From positions 496,001-560,000 of the forward strand of contig NZ_PYAX01000005.1 of NCBI RefSeq assembly GCF_003014735.1: a stretch of DNA of 64,000 bases, written 5' to 3'. Position numbers and translations under genes: made by a program. Under the pieces are notes generated by a model. The model searched no databases, was not told the origin of the DNA, and saw only the letters and a list, made by a program, of their open reading frames with translations. Source of the stretch: Saccharothrix carnea. GTDB taxonomy: Bacteria; Actinomycetota; Actinomycetes; Mycobacteriales; Pseudonocardiaceae. Shown in pieces: positions 24,721 to 33,060 of this stretch (the stretch's first letter is position 1; the number at the start of each line of letters is the position of its first letter).

Positions 24721-27633
24721 CTATACCGGTCGCTGGACGAAGTCGACCTCGCGGTTCAGCCAGGCCCAGACCAGCTCGCGGCGATCCGGGGCCATGCTGT
24801 CGATCGCGTCGGCGAGCCACCCGGGCAGCTCCGCACCCATCTCCCTCCGCTGGGCGAGCATTACCAGAGCCGACCCGTAGGCACGGGATTTGAGGTTATA
24901 GCGCTGCAGGTGGAACTGGCTTCCCGCTGCTTCGATGCCGATGAGCATCAACCGAACGAGCGTCCAGCCGGCGTCGCTGGGAAATTCCTCGACCAGTAGC
25001 TCGCCTTCGGCGCCGGGCGTCTGGTCGATGACGCTGGTGGCCGAAACCCAGGGAGGTGCGCCCAACTGATCGATGAACCCGCCGAGCCAGTCCAGTTCAT
25101 CCTCGGTCACCGGGAAGTTCTCCCGCGTGTCCAAGTCGGCCATCAGCAGTTGGATCGGTATGAAGGACCCCCAGTCCACCCAGCCGCCCGGCAGATACTT
25201 GTAGAGCTTGTCCTGGAAGAGCGTATCGAGCGGGAACCCAATTGTCGACGGGCCGCTGGTGACGAGTTCCTCGAGCGATATCAAACCCTGCCTCCACGCG
25301 GCGAACCATATTGTCGGGTGCTGCTCGCCGAGTATTGCTGCGGAATGTTTCGAGAATAGCAACCTCCGGAGCGCCGCCCACTTGTCCGGATCGTTCGGGT
25401 CGATTTCGGAGTGGGGATTTCCGGTCAACATCCTGTGCAAATCAATTATAACTTCGCGGGCGACCTCGCGGTCGGTTGTCCGGTCCGATTGCAGTGCCCT
25501 TTCGAGTGCGGTCGAGATCCCGTTCTCGACTGCTTGCTGAAGTTCGGGAAGAGGAGAGAAGTTTTCCAAGATGATGGTTCGGTGCTCAGCCGAGAATCGA
25601 ACGAGGGACTCGGCGAACGCTTGGCCGATCCGGGTGGCGAGCGGCACCGGGGCGTGGATGAACCCGAGACACCGCAGGGCGAAGCTCGTGACGTTGCGGC
25701 GTGAGACCGCGCTCCGGAATCGTTTCGCGTCGAGGAGGGTGGTGAGGATCCTGGCGGCGCCGTCGCGGGAGTGCTTGTTCGAGATCTGCACGGTCAGTTC
25801 CGCGACCACCTCCCACTCGGCCGCCGCGACGCGGGGCAGGATGGCCTTGGCGACCGCTTCCGGGCCGTCGTGCCGCCGCGTCAGCTCGTAGGCCGCGAAG
25901 TACTCCATGAACGTGCGGTGCATGAACGCGAACAAGGTCTCGCCCTCGGCGGTCGTGCCCACGTCGGTGAGCACCCACCCCCGGCCGCGGCAGAAGTCGA
26001 TGAACTGCCGAGCCGCTTGCTCCGCCTCGACCCTGGAGTGGAAAGCCGGTTCCAGGAAGGTCACGGCCTCCCGGACGAGTTCGCTTTCCGTCACGCCCGA
26101 GGTGGCGGCCTCGTCGGTGAACATCCAGTAGGCCAACTGCTTGATCGCGCCGTCCACGTAGGCGCTGGCTTTCAGCTCCACGTAGATCTGTCGGCTGCTG
26201 TCCCACTTCTCGAACAGCAGCTTGGCGCAGTGCTCGTACATCTCCGGCCGGTTGCGCGGGATCCAGTTCTGGCCCCGGTAGATGATGCACATCAGGGCGA
26301 GCATGAGCGGGTTCTTCCGCAGCTCGTGGACGGCCGCGCTCTCCTGGACGAACGATTCGGCGAGCGCACGGGCCCGCTGTTCATCGGTCCTGTCGACGTG
26401 GACGAACCAGTTGCCCACGTACTTCGCGACGTTGTCGTCGGAGAACTCGGCCAGTTCGTAGACGTCGAACACGTCCGGGTCCATCGCGGCTTCCTCGTAG
26501 CCGATCCGCCGGGACGTCACGAGGACCTTGGTCAGCGGGTACCGCGCGCAGAACAACTCGACCCGGTTGGTGATCTCACGCCGCCTCGACGTGTCGAGGA
26601 GCTCGTCGAGACCGTCGAAGACGACCAGGGCCCGCCCGGACAACAGCAGCCCTTCGACCACGGCGGGCGGAGCCGGGCACTGGTAGTGCGACGCGAGCCG
26701 GAACTCGATGTAGTCGAGGACGGACTGCTCGTTGTCCACGAAGTTGCGCAGCACGACGACGAAGGGCACCAACCCGTCCGCCTCGTTCGCCGACTGCCAC
26801 GCGAACAAGTTGCTGATCGTCGACTTGCCCCCGCCCGGATCGCCGAGCAGCACCGACCGGTCGATCGCTTGGCGCAGGCTGGTCGCATCGCCCACCGGGC
26901 TCTCGTGATCGCGGGCGGCGATCCGAGGTGACACGAACAGGGACCCGATGGGCACCTTCCGCTTCCGCTCGAAGTCCGGCGGCTCGATGTACCCGTGCGC
27001 GGTGTTGATCTGGTTCCGGTAATCGGCCTGCCAGTCGAGGGCGGCGGCTGCCTCCGCCAGGGTTTCGGTGCGCTTCAGGTGGGCGTTGTGCCGTCTGATG
27101 CTGTCGGCGCCCGTGCTCAGCAGCGCGACGGCGGCGCCCTGACGGATTTCCGCCAGTCCCTTGCCCTGTTCGCCCTCGAGCGTGCCGACCAGGTCCCGCA
27201 CGACCCGGTCCAGCTCGTCGAAGAGGACCCCGCCGAACTCCATCATCTTGTCGCCGTCTGCTTGCGGGAACTCCAGGCGGGTCGCGAGCTGGACGTTCTC
27301 CCGCACGCCTCGGACCGTCTGCTCGGACATCCCCGTGAGCCTGGCCGCGACCAACTCGTGCAGGAGCCCTTGGAAGGTCAACCCGCCCAGGACGGCCTTC
27401 ACCTGCGCCAGCGAGATCCCGGTCGACAGCTCCGGCAGGACGACGCTCAGGCGCAGTCGGCCGGCGAAGTCGTGACCGGCGAGCCGCTTGATGACCTCGG
27501 CGTTCGCGGTGTTGCGGCGCGCTTCCGGTGATAATCGGTTCTTCCACAGGCGTTTGCCCACTTGGGTGGTGGCGCCGGTGAGTGCCTTCTCCAGCGTCTT
27601 GACCAGGACCGTCTCTAGACCGGGAACGACCAC
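24721..27633 (-). CDS. NACHT-domain STAND NTPase (possible antiphage/NLR-like protein)
   Basis: A 970-residue protein. The first ~260 residues are helical and have no motif I recognise. The NACHT ATPase follows: Walker A LLGDPGGGKST (about 261-271), Walker B ALVVFDGLDELLD (about 336-348) and the sensor strand KVLVTSRRIGY. A winged-helix region is marked by FAFMHRTFMEYFAAYELTR, a phrase typical of NACHT proteins. The C-terminal ~350 residues are helical, possibly a sensor region. Bacterial NACHT proteins include known antiphage defence factors. AT-richer stretches with ATT, TAT and AAA codons (plus-strand 25200-25640) contrast with the neighbours and suggest transfer. It starts GTG 27633, beside a tRNA-Ser and near an SOS box. 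Confidence 0.8.
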   Translation of the reverse strand: MVVPGLETVLVKTLEKALTGATTQVGKRLWKNRLSPEARRNTANAEVIKRLAGHDFAGRLRLSVVLPELSTGISLAQVKAVLGGLTFQGLLHELVAARLTGMSEQTVRGVRENVQLATRLEFPQADGDKMMEFGGVLFDELDRVVRDLVGTLEGEQGKGLAEIRQGAAVALLSTGADSIRRHNAHLKRTETLAEAAAALDWQADYRNQINTAHGYIEPPDFERKRKVPIGSLFVSPRIAARDHESPVGDATSLRQAIDRSVLLGDPGGGKSTISNLFAWQSANEADGLVPFVVVLRNFVDNEQSVLDYIEFRLASHYQCPAPPAVVEGLLLSGRALVVFDGLDELLDTSRRREITNRVELFCARYPLTKVLVTSRRIGYEEAAMDPDVFDVYELAEFSDDNVAKYVGNWFVHVDRTDEQRARALAESFVQESAAVHELRKNPLMLALMCIIYRGQNWIPRNRPEMYEHCAKLLFEKWDSSRQIYVELKASAYVDGAIKQLAYWMFTDEAATSGVTESELVREAVTFLEPAFHSRVEAEQAARQFIDFCRGRGWVLTDVGTTAEGETLFAFMHRTFMEYFAAYELTRRHDGPEAVAKAILPRVAAAEWEVVAELTVQISNKHSRDGAARILTTLLDAKRFRSAVSRRNVTSFALRCLGFIHAPVPLATRIGQAFAESLVRFSAEHRTIILENFSPLPELQQAVENGISTALERALQSDRTTDREVAREVIIDLHRMLTGNPHSEIDPNDPDKWAALRRLLFSKHSAAILGEQHPTIWFAAWRQGLISLEELVTSGPSTIGFPLDTLFQDKLYKYLPGGWVDWGSFIPIQLLMADLDTRENFPVTEDELDWLGGFIDQLGAPPWVSATSVIDQTPGAEGELLVEEFPSDAGWTLVRLMLIGIEAAGSQFHLQRYNLKSRAYGSALVMLAQRREMGAELPGWLADAIDSMAPDRRELVWAWLNREVDFVQRPV

Positions 27634-27794
27634 GGTCTTCCAGTCGTGAACCGCTGTCCGGGCGTTACGACGCGCGCACGGGCGCCGAGCCGGGCCTCGT
27701 CAGGTCCGGGTCGGCGCCCCTGTGGTGCGTGTCGTGCCCGGGCCGGCGCTGGGAGGGCCACCGGGAGGGGCACGGCCATGACCCTACCCTACGT

Positions 27795-27810
27795 TCGAAC
27801 ACACGTTCGA
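27795..27810. promoter_or_regulatory. Perfect SOS (LexA) box
   Basis: TCGAAC-ACAC-GTTCGA is a perfect match to the TCGAAC-N4-GTTCGA LexA site of actinobacteria. It lies in the 270-bp divergent gap between the NACHT gene (start 27633) and the secreted nuclease gene (start 27904), 162 and 93 bp from the two starts. TAGGGT (minus strand, about 27784-27789) could be a -10 for the NACHT side. Which gene it controls is open. Confidence 0.75.
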
Positions 27811-27903
27811 GGACGGTAAAGGTCAACCGTTAGTGACGGCGTCTTCCGCCGTTCACCCGATACGGGGAGGATGCGCGGCACCCGCCAACTACCGGAGGAC
27901 CCG

Positions 27904-30348
27904 TTGAGACCTACCCCGCTCCGCGTCGGACTGGCGGTCACCGCCGCCTCGGCCGTGACGTTCGCCCTCGCCACGCCGATCCACGCGGCCCCGAGCCAGG
28001 ACGCCCTCATCGCCGAGGTCTACGGCGGCGGCGGCAACTCCGGTGCCACGCTGACCCGGGACTTCGTCGAACTCGGCAACGCGGGCACCGCGCCGGTCAC
28101 CGTCGACGGTTGGAGCGTGCAGTACCTCCCGGCGAGCGCGAGCGCGTCCAGCCAGTGGCAGGTCACCCCGCTGACCGGCTCGATCGCCGCCGGCGCGCGG
28201 TTCCTCGTCGCCCAGGCCAAGGGCTCCGGCGGCACGGTGGAGCTGCCCGCGCCGGACGTCACCGGCACGATCGCCATGGGCGGCTCCGGCGGCACGATCG
28301 CCCTGGTCACCGAGACCACGCCGTTGACCTGCAAGACCGCCGCCGACTGCGCCGCCGACGCGCGCGTGCGCGACCTGGTCGGCTACGGCACGTCGACGGT
28401 GGTCCGGGAGACCACCCCCACCGCCAACACGAGCAACACCACCTCGGCGGCCCGCCCCGCGTTGACCGACACCGACGACAACGCCGCGGACTTCACCATC
28501 GGCGCGCCGACCCCGGTCAACTCGAAGGGCCAGGGCCCCGGCACCCCCGACCCGGAGCCCGAGCCCGGCGACAAGCGCATCCGCGACATCCAGGGCACGA
28601 CCCGCATCTCGCCGCTGCTCGGCCAGAAGGTCGCCGGCGTGCCGGGCGTCGTCACCGCCACCCGCGCTATTGGCGACCGCGGCTTCTGGATCCAGGACAC
28701 CGCCCCCGACACCGACCCGCGCACCAGCGAGGGCCTGTTCGTCTACACGGCGGACCTGGCGCCGACCGTGGAGCCGGGCGACGAGGTGCTGGTCTCCGGC
28801 ACCGTCGCCGAGTACCGGCCCGGCGGTGACGCGGCGAGCAACTCCAACCAGACGCTCACCGAGATCACCGGCGCCACGGTCACGGTGAAGTCCAAGGGCA
28901 ACGCCCTGCCCGCGCCGGAGACCCTGAACCCGCCGGCGGGCTACCTGCCCACCGCGGGCGGTGGCAGCATCGAGTCCCTGCCGCTGGACCCGGCGACCTA
29001 CGGCCAGGACTACTACGAGTCCCGCGAGGGCATGTACGTCCAGGTGGCCGACGCCCGCGTGGTCGGGCCCACGAACAACTTCGGTGAGACGTGGATCACC
29101 ACCAACCCGACCCAGAACCCGACCCCCCGCGGCGGCACGATCTACCTCGGCTACGACCAGCCCAACAGCGGCCGGATCAAGGTCAAGCCCGGTGCCGCGA
29201 CGCCCCAGGTGAGCAACGTCGGCGACGTGTGGCGCGGCACGACGGTCGGCAACGTCGAGTACACCAACTTCGGCGGCTACACCCTGGCCACCAAGACGGT
29301 CGGCGAGCACGTCTCCGGCGGCATCACGCCGGAAGTCACCGACGCGCAGCGCGCGCACGAGCTGTCGGTCGCCACGTACAACGTGGAGAACCTGGCCGCC
29401 ACCAACGACCAGGCGAAGTTCGACCGCCTCGCCGCGGCCGTCGTGACCAACCTGAAGAACCCGGACGTCGTGGTGCTGGAGGAGATCCAGGACAACAACG
29501 GCGCCACCGACGACGGCACGGTGGCGGCGGACGCGACGTTCGCCAAGTTCACCGACGCCATCGCGGCCGCGGGCGGTCCCCGCTACCAGTGGCGCCAGAT
29601 CGACCCGGTCGACAAGGCCGATGGCGGTCAGCCGGGCGGCAACATCCGGGTGGCGTTCCTGTTCAACCCCGCGCGGGTGTCCTTCGTGGACCGCCCGGGC
29701 GGTGACGCCACCACGGCGGTGTCGGTCGTGAAGCAGCACGGCCGCGCCGCGCTGTCGGTGTCGCCGGGCCGGGTCGCGCCCGCCGACGAGGCGTGGGAGT
29801 CCAGCCGCAAGCCGCTGGCCGGCGAGTTCAAGTTCCGCGGCCGCACGGTGTTCGTGGTCGCGAACCACTTCGCCTCCAAGGGCGGCGACCAGGCCATGCA
29901 CGGCCGCTACCAGGAGCCGGTGCGCTCCTCCGAGGTGCAGCGCGCCCGGCAGGCCGCACTGCTGCGCGGCTTCGTGGACCAGGTCAAGGCGGTCGACCGT
30001 GGCGCCAACGTGGTCCTCGCCGGTGACATCAACGACTACCAGTTCTCCCCGGTGGTCCGGACCCTGACCGGCAACGGCGACGTGGTGGCCCTGATGGACA
30101 CGCTGCCCGCGAACGAGCGGTACAGCTACGTGTTCGAGGGCAACTCGCAGACCCTGGACCACATCCTGGTCAGCTCCAACATCACCCGGTACCGCTACGA
30201 CGTGGTGCACGTCAACGCGGAGTTCGCCGACCAGGCCAGCGACCACGACCCGCAGGTCGTGAAGCTGCGCCCGAGCACCGGCAACGCGCACGTCGACCAG
30301 TGGGTGTTCCTGCTGGAGGACATCGTGGAGCACCTGCCCAGGGCGTAG
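27904..30348 (+). CDS. Secreted ExeM/NucH-like multidomain nuclease
   Basis: An 814-residue exported protein. It has a signal peptide (about 1-29, ending PIHAA), a lamin-tail-like domain (about 33-195: LIAEVYGGGGNSGA, DFVELGN), a linker of PEPEP, an OB-fold region (about 222-470: GFWIQDTAPDTDPRTSEGLFVY) and an endonuclease/exonuclease/phosphatase domain (about 480-790). The last has ATYNVENL, VVLEEIQDN, VANHFASKG, LAGDINDYQ, TLDHILVS and SDHDP, covering the metal and catalytic His/Asp residues. Such enzymes degrade extracellular DNA. A TTG start at 27904 follows GGAGGA; ATG 27871 abuts its own GGGAGG and is unlikely. A tail (VDQWVFLLEDIVEHLPRA) ends it. Confidence 0.85.
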   Translation: MRPTPLRVGLAVTAASAVTFALATPIHAAPSQDALIAEVYGGGGNSGATLTRDFVELGNAGTAPVTVDGWSVQYLPASASASSQWQVTPLTGSIAAGARFLVAQAKGSGGTVELPAPDVTGTIAMGGSGGTIALVTETTPLTCKTAADCAADARVRDLVGYGTSTVVRETTPTANTSNTTSAARPALTDTDDNAADFTIGAPTPVNSKGQGPGTPDPEPEPGDKRIRDIQGTTRISPLLGQKVAGVPGVVTATRAIGDRGFWIQDTAPDTDPRTSEGLFVYTADLAPTVEPGDEVLVSGTVAEYRPGGDAASNSNQTLTEITGATVTVKSKGNALPAPETLNPPAGYLPTAGGGSIESLPLDPATYGQDYYESREGMYVQVADARVVGPTNNFGETWITTNPTQNPTPRGGTIYLGYDQPNSGRIKVKPGAATPQVSNVGDVWRGTTVGNVEYTNFGGYTLATKTVGEHVSGGITPEVTDAQRAHELSVATYNVENLAATNDQAKFDRLAAAVVTNLKNPDVVVLEEIQDNNGATDDGTVAADATFAKFTDAIAAAGGPRYQWRQIDPVDKADGGQPGGNIRVAFLFNPARVSFVDRPGGDATTAVSVVKQHGRAALSVSPGRVAPADEAWESSRKPLAGEFKFRGRTVFVVANHFASKGGDQAMHGRYQEPVRSSEVQRARQAALLRGFVDQVKAVDRGANVVLAGDINDYQFSPVVRTLTGNGDVVALMDTLPANERYSYVFEGNSQTLDHILVSSNITRYRYDVVHVNAEFADQASDHDPQVVKLRPSTGNAHVDQWVFLLEDIVEHLPRA

Positions 30349-30363
30349 CCCGGAGCGGTGCGA

Positions 30364-30394
30364 CGGCCCCTCGGACACCGCGTCCGAGGGGCCG
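30364..30394. terminator. Strong intrinsic terminator after the nuclease gene
   Basis: CGGCCCCTCGGAC (30364-30376) pairs with GTCCGAGGGGCCG (30382-30394), a perfect 13-bp stem with a five-base loop, between convergent genes. Confidence 0.88.
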
Positions 30395-30414
30395 TTCCCG
30401 TTCCGCGCCCGGTG

Positions 30415-31032
30415 TCAGTTCGCGCCGGGTGAGGTGGTGGTGGGTCGTGCCGTGGTGGTGACGGTCGGCTGCGGCGACGTGGTGACGGTCGGCCGCGCGG
30501 TGGTGGTGACGGTCGGCCGGGCCGTGGTGGTCACAGTCGGGCGTGGCGACGTGGTGTGGGTGGGCTGGGGTGACGTGGTGGTGGGTCGGGGCGTGGTGGT
30601 GGGGACGCCCGTGGTGGTGGGAGCGGGCTTGGTGGTGGTCGGGGGCTGGGGCGCGTCAGCGCACTGCGCGTCCTTCGGCAGGTTGGCGAACTGGTCGCCC
30701 TTGAAGTAGATGGCGCTGGACCACTGCGTGCCGCCGTCCTGCCTGCCGATGTTGAGCCACACGTCGTTGGTGTAACCGAAGTCCGTGACCGACTCGCCGT
30801 GCACCCAGCAGTAGACCCCGACCGTCCAGCCGGCCAGGACCGGGCTGCCCGGTGCCTGCGTGCACGACGTCGAAGGGCAGTGCCGGACGTTGACGTCGTG
30901 CCACGCCGTGGCGGAGTACTGCGGCGGCCCGCTCGCACCGACCTCGGCGGCAGCCGAGGCCGAGGCGGAACCGCCGGCGAGCAGCCCCGTGGCGGCGGCG
31001 ACGACCGCGACGGCCGTGTTGCGGATCCTCAT
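30415..31032 (-). CDS. Secreted SH3-like protein with Thr/Pro repeat tail
   Basis: A 205-residue exported protein. A signal peptide (about 1-28, SASASAAA) is followed by a compact domain (about 35-130) with four cysteines (VRHCPSTSC, VYCWVHG, DAQCAD) and SH3-like phrases (VLAGWTVGVYCWVHGE). A C-terminal tail of at least four RPTVTTTA/SPQPTVTT units follows. It resembles other small SH3-type exported proteins of actinomycetes; binding target unknown. ATG 31032 has GGGAGGA eight bases upstream, better than the ATG at 31038. The tail DNA (about 30421-30620) is internally repetitive. Confidence 0.65.
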   Translation of the reverse strand: MRIRNTAVAVVAAATGLLAGGSASASAAAEVGASGPPQYSATAWHDVNVRHCPSTSCTQAPGSPVLAGWTVGVYCWVHGESVTDFGYTNDVWLNIGRQDGGTQWSSAIYFKGDQFANLPKDAQCADAPQPPTTTKPAPTTTGVPTTTPRPTTTSPQPTHTTSPRPTVTTTARPTVTTTARPTVTTSPQPTVTTTARPTTTSPGAN

Positions 31033-31119
31033 GGACATGTCCTCCCAGTAATCAGTCGATCACTGATAAGACGCCCCAGGCCGGCCCGGTGTTGCATCGA
31101 GCACGATGTCCACGAACGA

Positions 31120-31156
31120 CCAGAGCCCCGGTCACCTGACGGTGCCGGGGCTCTGG
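31120..31156. terminator. Strong terminator of tRNA-Ser(GGA)
   Basis: CCAGAGCCCCGG (31120-31131) pairs with CCGGGGCTCTGG (31145-31156), a perfect 12-bp stem four bases beyond the tRNA 3' end on the minus strand. Confidence 0.85.
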
Positions 31157-31160
31157 TCCG

Positions 31161-31245
31161 CGGAGGATACGGGATTTGAACCCGTGAGGGGGTTAACCCA
31201 ACACGATTTCCAGTCGTGCGCACTAGGCCGCTATGCGAATCCTCC
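31161..31245 (-). tRNA. tRNA-Ser (anticodon GGA)
   Basis: An 85-nt minus-strand tRNA. Acceptor GGAGGAT pairs with ATCCTCC (31162-31168 on plus), discriminator G. The anticodon loop CTGGAAA has GGA (plus 31209-31211). A long variable arm is present and the T-loop reads GGTTCAAATCC. CCA is not encoded. Confidence 0.95.
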
Positions 31246-31323
31246 GTGGCGGAGTCTAACGGAGGGCCTGCGCGCGCCCCAAAACGGGTGGTCGGTGGGT
31301 CGGGAGCATTGGCGACCAATGGG

Positions 31324-31342
31324 TTCGGTTAGGCTTGCCTAA
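31324..31342 (+). promoter_or_regulatory. IdeR/DmdR iron box overlapping the start codon
   Basis: TTCGGTTAGGCTTGCCTAA matches the actinobacterial iron-box consensus (TTAGGTTAGGCTAACCTAA) at 16 of 19 positions, with a perfect core TTAGGCTTGCCTAA. It ends on the A of the ATG at 31342. TAGGCT (31330-31335) can also be the -10, putting the transcript start at or next to the ATG, so the mRNA may be leaderless. Iron-loaded IdeR/DmdR would block RNA polymerase here. Confidence 0.75.
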
Positions 31343-32259
31343 TGAAGAGTGGTCTCGTGGTCGTCCTGTCCGCCCTGCTGCTGGCCGCCTGTGGTGGCGG
31401 GGGCGGTGAGGCCGGGCCGTCCTCCTCGGGTGTGACGGTCGACACCCGATTCGGTCCGGTGGCGATCGAGAGGCCGCCGACGCGCGTGGTGGCGCTGGGC
31501 TGGTCGGACGCGGAGGCCGCGCTCGCGCTCGGCGTCCAGCCGGTCGGTGCGAGCGACTGGCTGGCGTTCGGCGGCAAGGGTGTCGGGCCGTGGGCGGAAG
31601 GGCTCTACCGGCAGGCGCCGACGCTGCTGGGCACCACCGAGATCGACTACGAGGCCGTGGCCGCGCTCCAGCCGGACCTGATCCTCAACACCCGGTCGGA
31701 CAACGACCCCGAGAAGCACGAGACGCTGTCCAAGATCGCGCCCACGATCGGCGCGCCGAAGGACGTCATCCCGTACGGCACGTCGTGGCGGCAGCAGGTC
31801 GAGCTGGTCGCGAAGGCCCTGGGCAAGGTGCCCGAGGGCGAGAAGATCATCGCCGACTTGGACGCGAAGTTCGCCGCGAACCGGAAGTTCGAGGGCAGGA
31901 CCACCGTGGTCGGCGCGTACTTCGACGGCAAGTTCGGCGCTTACGTCTCCGGCGACTCCCGGGCCGACTTCATGGAGGCGGTCGGCTTCACTCTGCGCGA
32001 GGACGTCGAGGCGCTGGCCGCGGGCACGTTCTACGTGGACATCTCCGCCGAGCGGCTGGACCTGCTCGACGCCGACCTGCCCGTGCTGTTCCCGATCGGC
32101 GGCGACGCCGCACCGCTCAAGGGCAACCCGCTGGTGCCGGAGAAGGCGCTGATCCTGGAGGACAAGACCCTGGTCAACGCCTTCTCCAGCGGTTCGTCGC
32201 TCGGCCTGGCCCACGCGCTCGACCACGCCGTGCCGCTGTTCACGGCCGCGCTGGGCTAG
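31342..32259 (+). CDS. Siderophore/iron ABC transporter substrate-binding lipoprotein
   Basis: A 305-residue lipoprotein with lipobox LLAAC (Cys17) after a short signal peptide and a Gly-rich linker. The body is a class III periplasmic-binding fold (FepB/FhuD/FecB type): PPTRVVALGWSDAEAALALGV near the N-terminus and YEAVAALQPDLILNT (about 97-111). It captures ferric siderophores for an importer. No permease or ATPase gene is adjacent, so it must work with one encoded elsewhere. The iron box over its start predicts repression when iron is plentiful. Confidence 0.88.
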   Translation: MKSGLVVVLSALLLAACGGGGGEAGPSSSGVTVDTRFGPVAIERPPTRVVALGWSDAEAALALGVQPVGASDWLAFGGKGVGPWAEGLYRQAPTLLGTTEIDYEAVAALQPDLILNTRSDNDPEKHETLSKIAPTIGAPKDVIPYGTSWRQQVELVAKALGKVPEGEKIIADLDAKFAANRKFEGRTTVVGAYFDGKFGAYVSGDSRADFMEAVGFTLREDVEALAAGTFYVDISAERLDLLDADLPVLFPIGGDAAPLKGNPLVPEKALILEDKTLVNAFSSGSSLGLAHALDHAVPLFTAALG

Positions 32260-32269
32260 CGGGGTCGGG

Positions 32270-32542
32270 CTAGCAGAACCAGCCGTCCGCCACCCAGCCG
32301 TGCGCGTTGATGTGCCCGTAGGCGAAGCCGTAGAGGTAGTTGCCGGTCTTCGGTCCCTTCACCAGGAACGTCTGGCCCCGGTAGAGGGTGCCCATCCACG
32401 GGCCGTCGTTGGGCGCGGTGCGGACGTAGAGGTCGTTGGCGCACACCGTCTCGCGTTCGCCGACGGTGCCGTTGGCCGCCTGGGCCGGGGTCGCGGTGGC
32501 GACCAGGGCGACGGCGGCGAGCGCGACCGCTGCTGCTTTCAC
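32270..32542 (-). CDS. Small secreted SH3-like protein
   Basis: A 90-residue exported protein. The signal peptide ends TPAQAA; the mature ~65 residues (TVCANDLYVRTAPNDGPWMG, LYRGQTFLVKG, HGWVADGWFC) have the 'LYVRTAP...G.L..GQ.F' pattern of bacterial SH3 domains and one Cys at each end, perhaps a disulfide. The GTG at 32542 overlaps the upstream gene's TGA (GTGA), giving translational coupling; a GTG at 32566 is an alternative. Function unknown. Confidence 0.65.
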   Translation of the reverse strand: MKAAAVALAAVALVATATPAQAANGTVGERETVCANDLYVRTAPNDGPWMGTLYRGQTFLVKGPKTGNYLYGFAYGHINAHGWVADGWFC

Positions 32543-32835
32543 CACGAGTCGTACCCCCCGATGCACTCGATCCGGAGGTAGCCCCAGTCATTGGGGCCGT
32601 AGTCCATGCTCGCCGCCCACCCGTTGTAGACGGGGTGGGCGCCGGGCGTGTGGCCGATCTTGTTGCCGTAGGTCAGGGTGCGCTTGAACTCGACCGGGCC
32701 GACCGCGTGGTTGTAGTTGCCGTAGAAGCTCGCGGTCTGGCAGACGACGATGGCGTGCCGGGGCGGTACCGGTTCGGCCGCGGCGGTGGTGGCTCCGAGC
32801 AACAGGGCGGTGCACGCGAGGACGAGTGCCCTCAT
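32539..32835 (-). CDS. Small secreted hypothetical protein
   Basis: A 98-residue exported protein with signal peptide MRALVLACTALLLGATTAAA. The mature part (VVCQTASFYGNYNHAVGPVE, LRIECIGGYDSW) has two cysteines and many aromatics. GAAGGAGGA sits six bases before the ATG. It is coupled by a four-base overlap to the SH3-like gene that follows, suggesting the two products act together. I recognise no family. Confidence 0.65.
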   Translation of the reverse strand: MRALVLACTALLLGATTAAAEPVPPRHAIVVCQTASFYGNYNHAVGPVEFKRTLTYGNKIGHTPGAHPVYNGWAASMDYGPNDWGYLRIECIGGYDSW

Positions 32836-32937
32836 CTGGTTCCTCCTTCACCGGGTAGTGCCACTAACCGGTGAAATTCTCCCGTGCGGGGAGTGGGTGC
32901 GGACAGAGCCAGTGGGGCGACGGGTTACACTGGACCC

Positions 32938-33023
32938 GGACCTCGTGCGGCACACATCTCGCGAACCTCCCCAGGGCCGGAAGGCAGCAAGGATAAGCGG
33001 GCTCTGGTGGGTGCACGGGGTCC
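32938..33023 (+). ncRNA. ffs: Signal recognition particle RNA (small 4.5S type)
   Basis: GGACCTCGTGC (32938-32948) pairs with GCACGGGGTCC (33013-33023). The hairpin tip carries the conserved SRP54-binding core CCGGAAGGCAGCAAGG (32978-32993). TACACT (32926-32931) is a good -10, seven bases before the predicted 5' end. Placement immediately before dnaX is normal for actinobacteria. It partners Ffh in membrane-protein targeting. Confidence 0.9.
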
Positions 33024-33060
33024 CCTTTCGTTGTCGGACCCTCCCGGTAAGGTCGCCGAC

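Noticed and set aside
27889..30378. An 829-codon minus-strand open frame
   Set aside because: Antisense to the secreted nuclease, which has complete catalytic motifs and a signal peptide.
30421..30620. CRISPR array
   Set aside because: The repeats are in frame, encode Thr/Pro units and lack unique spacers.
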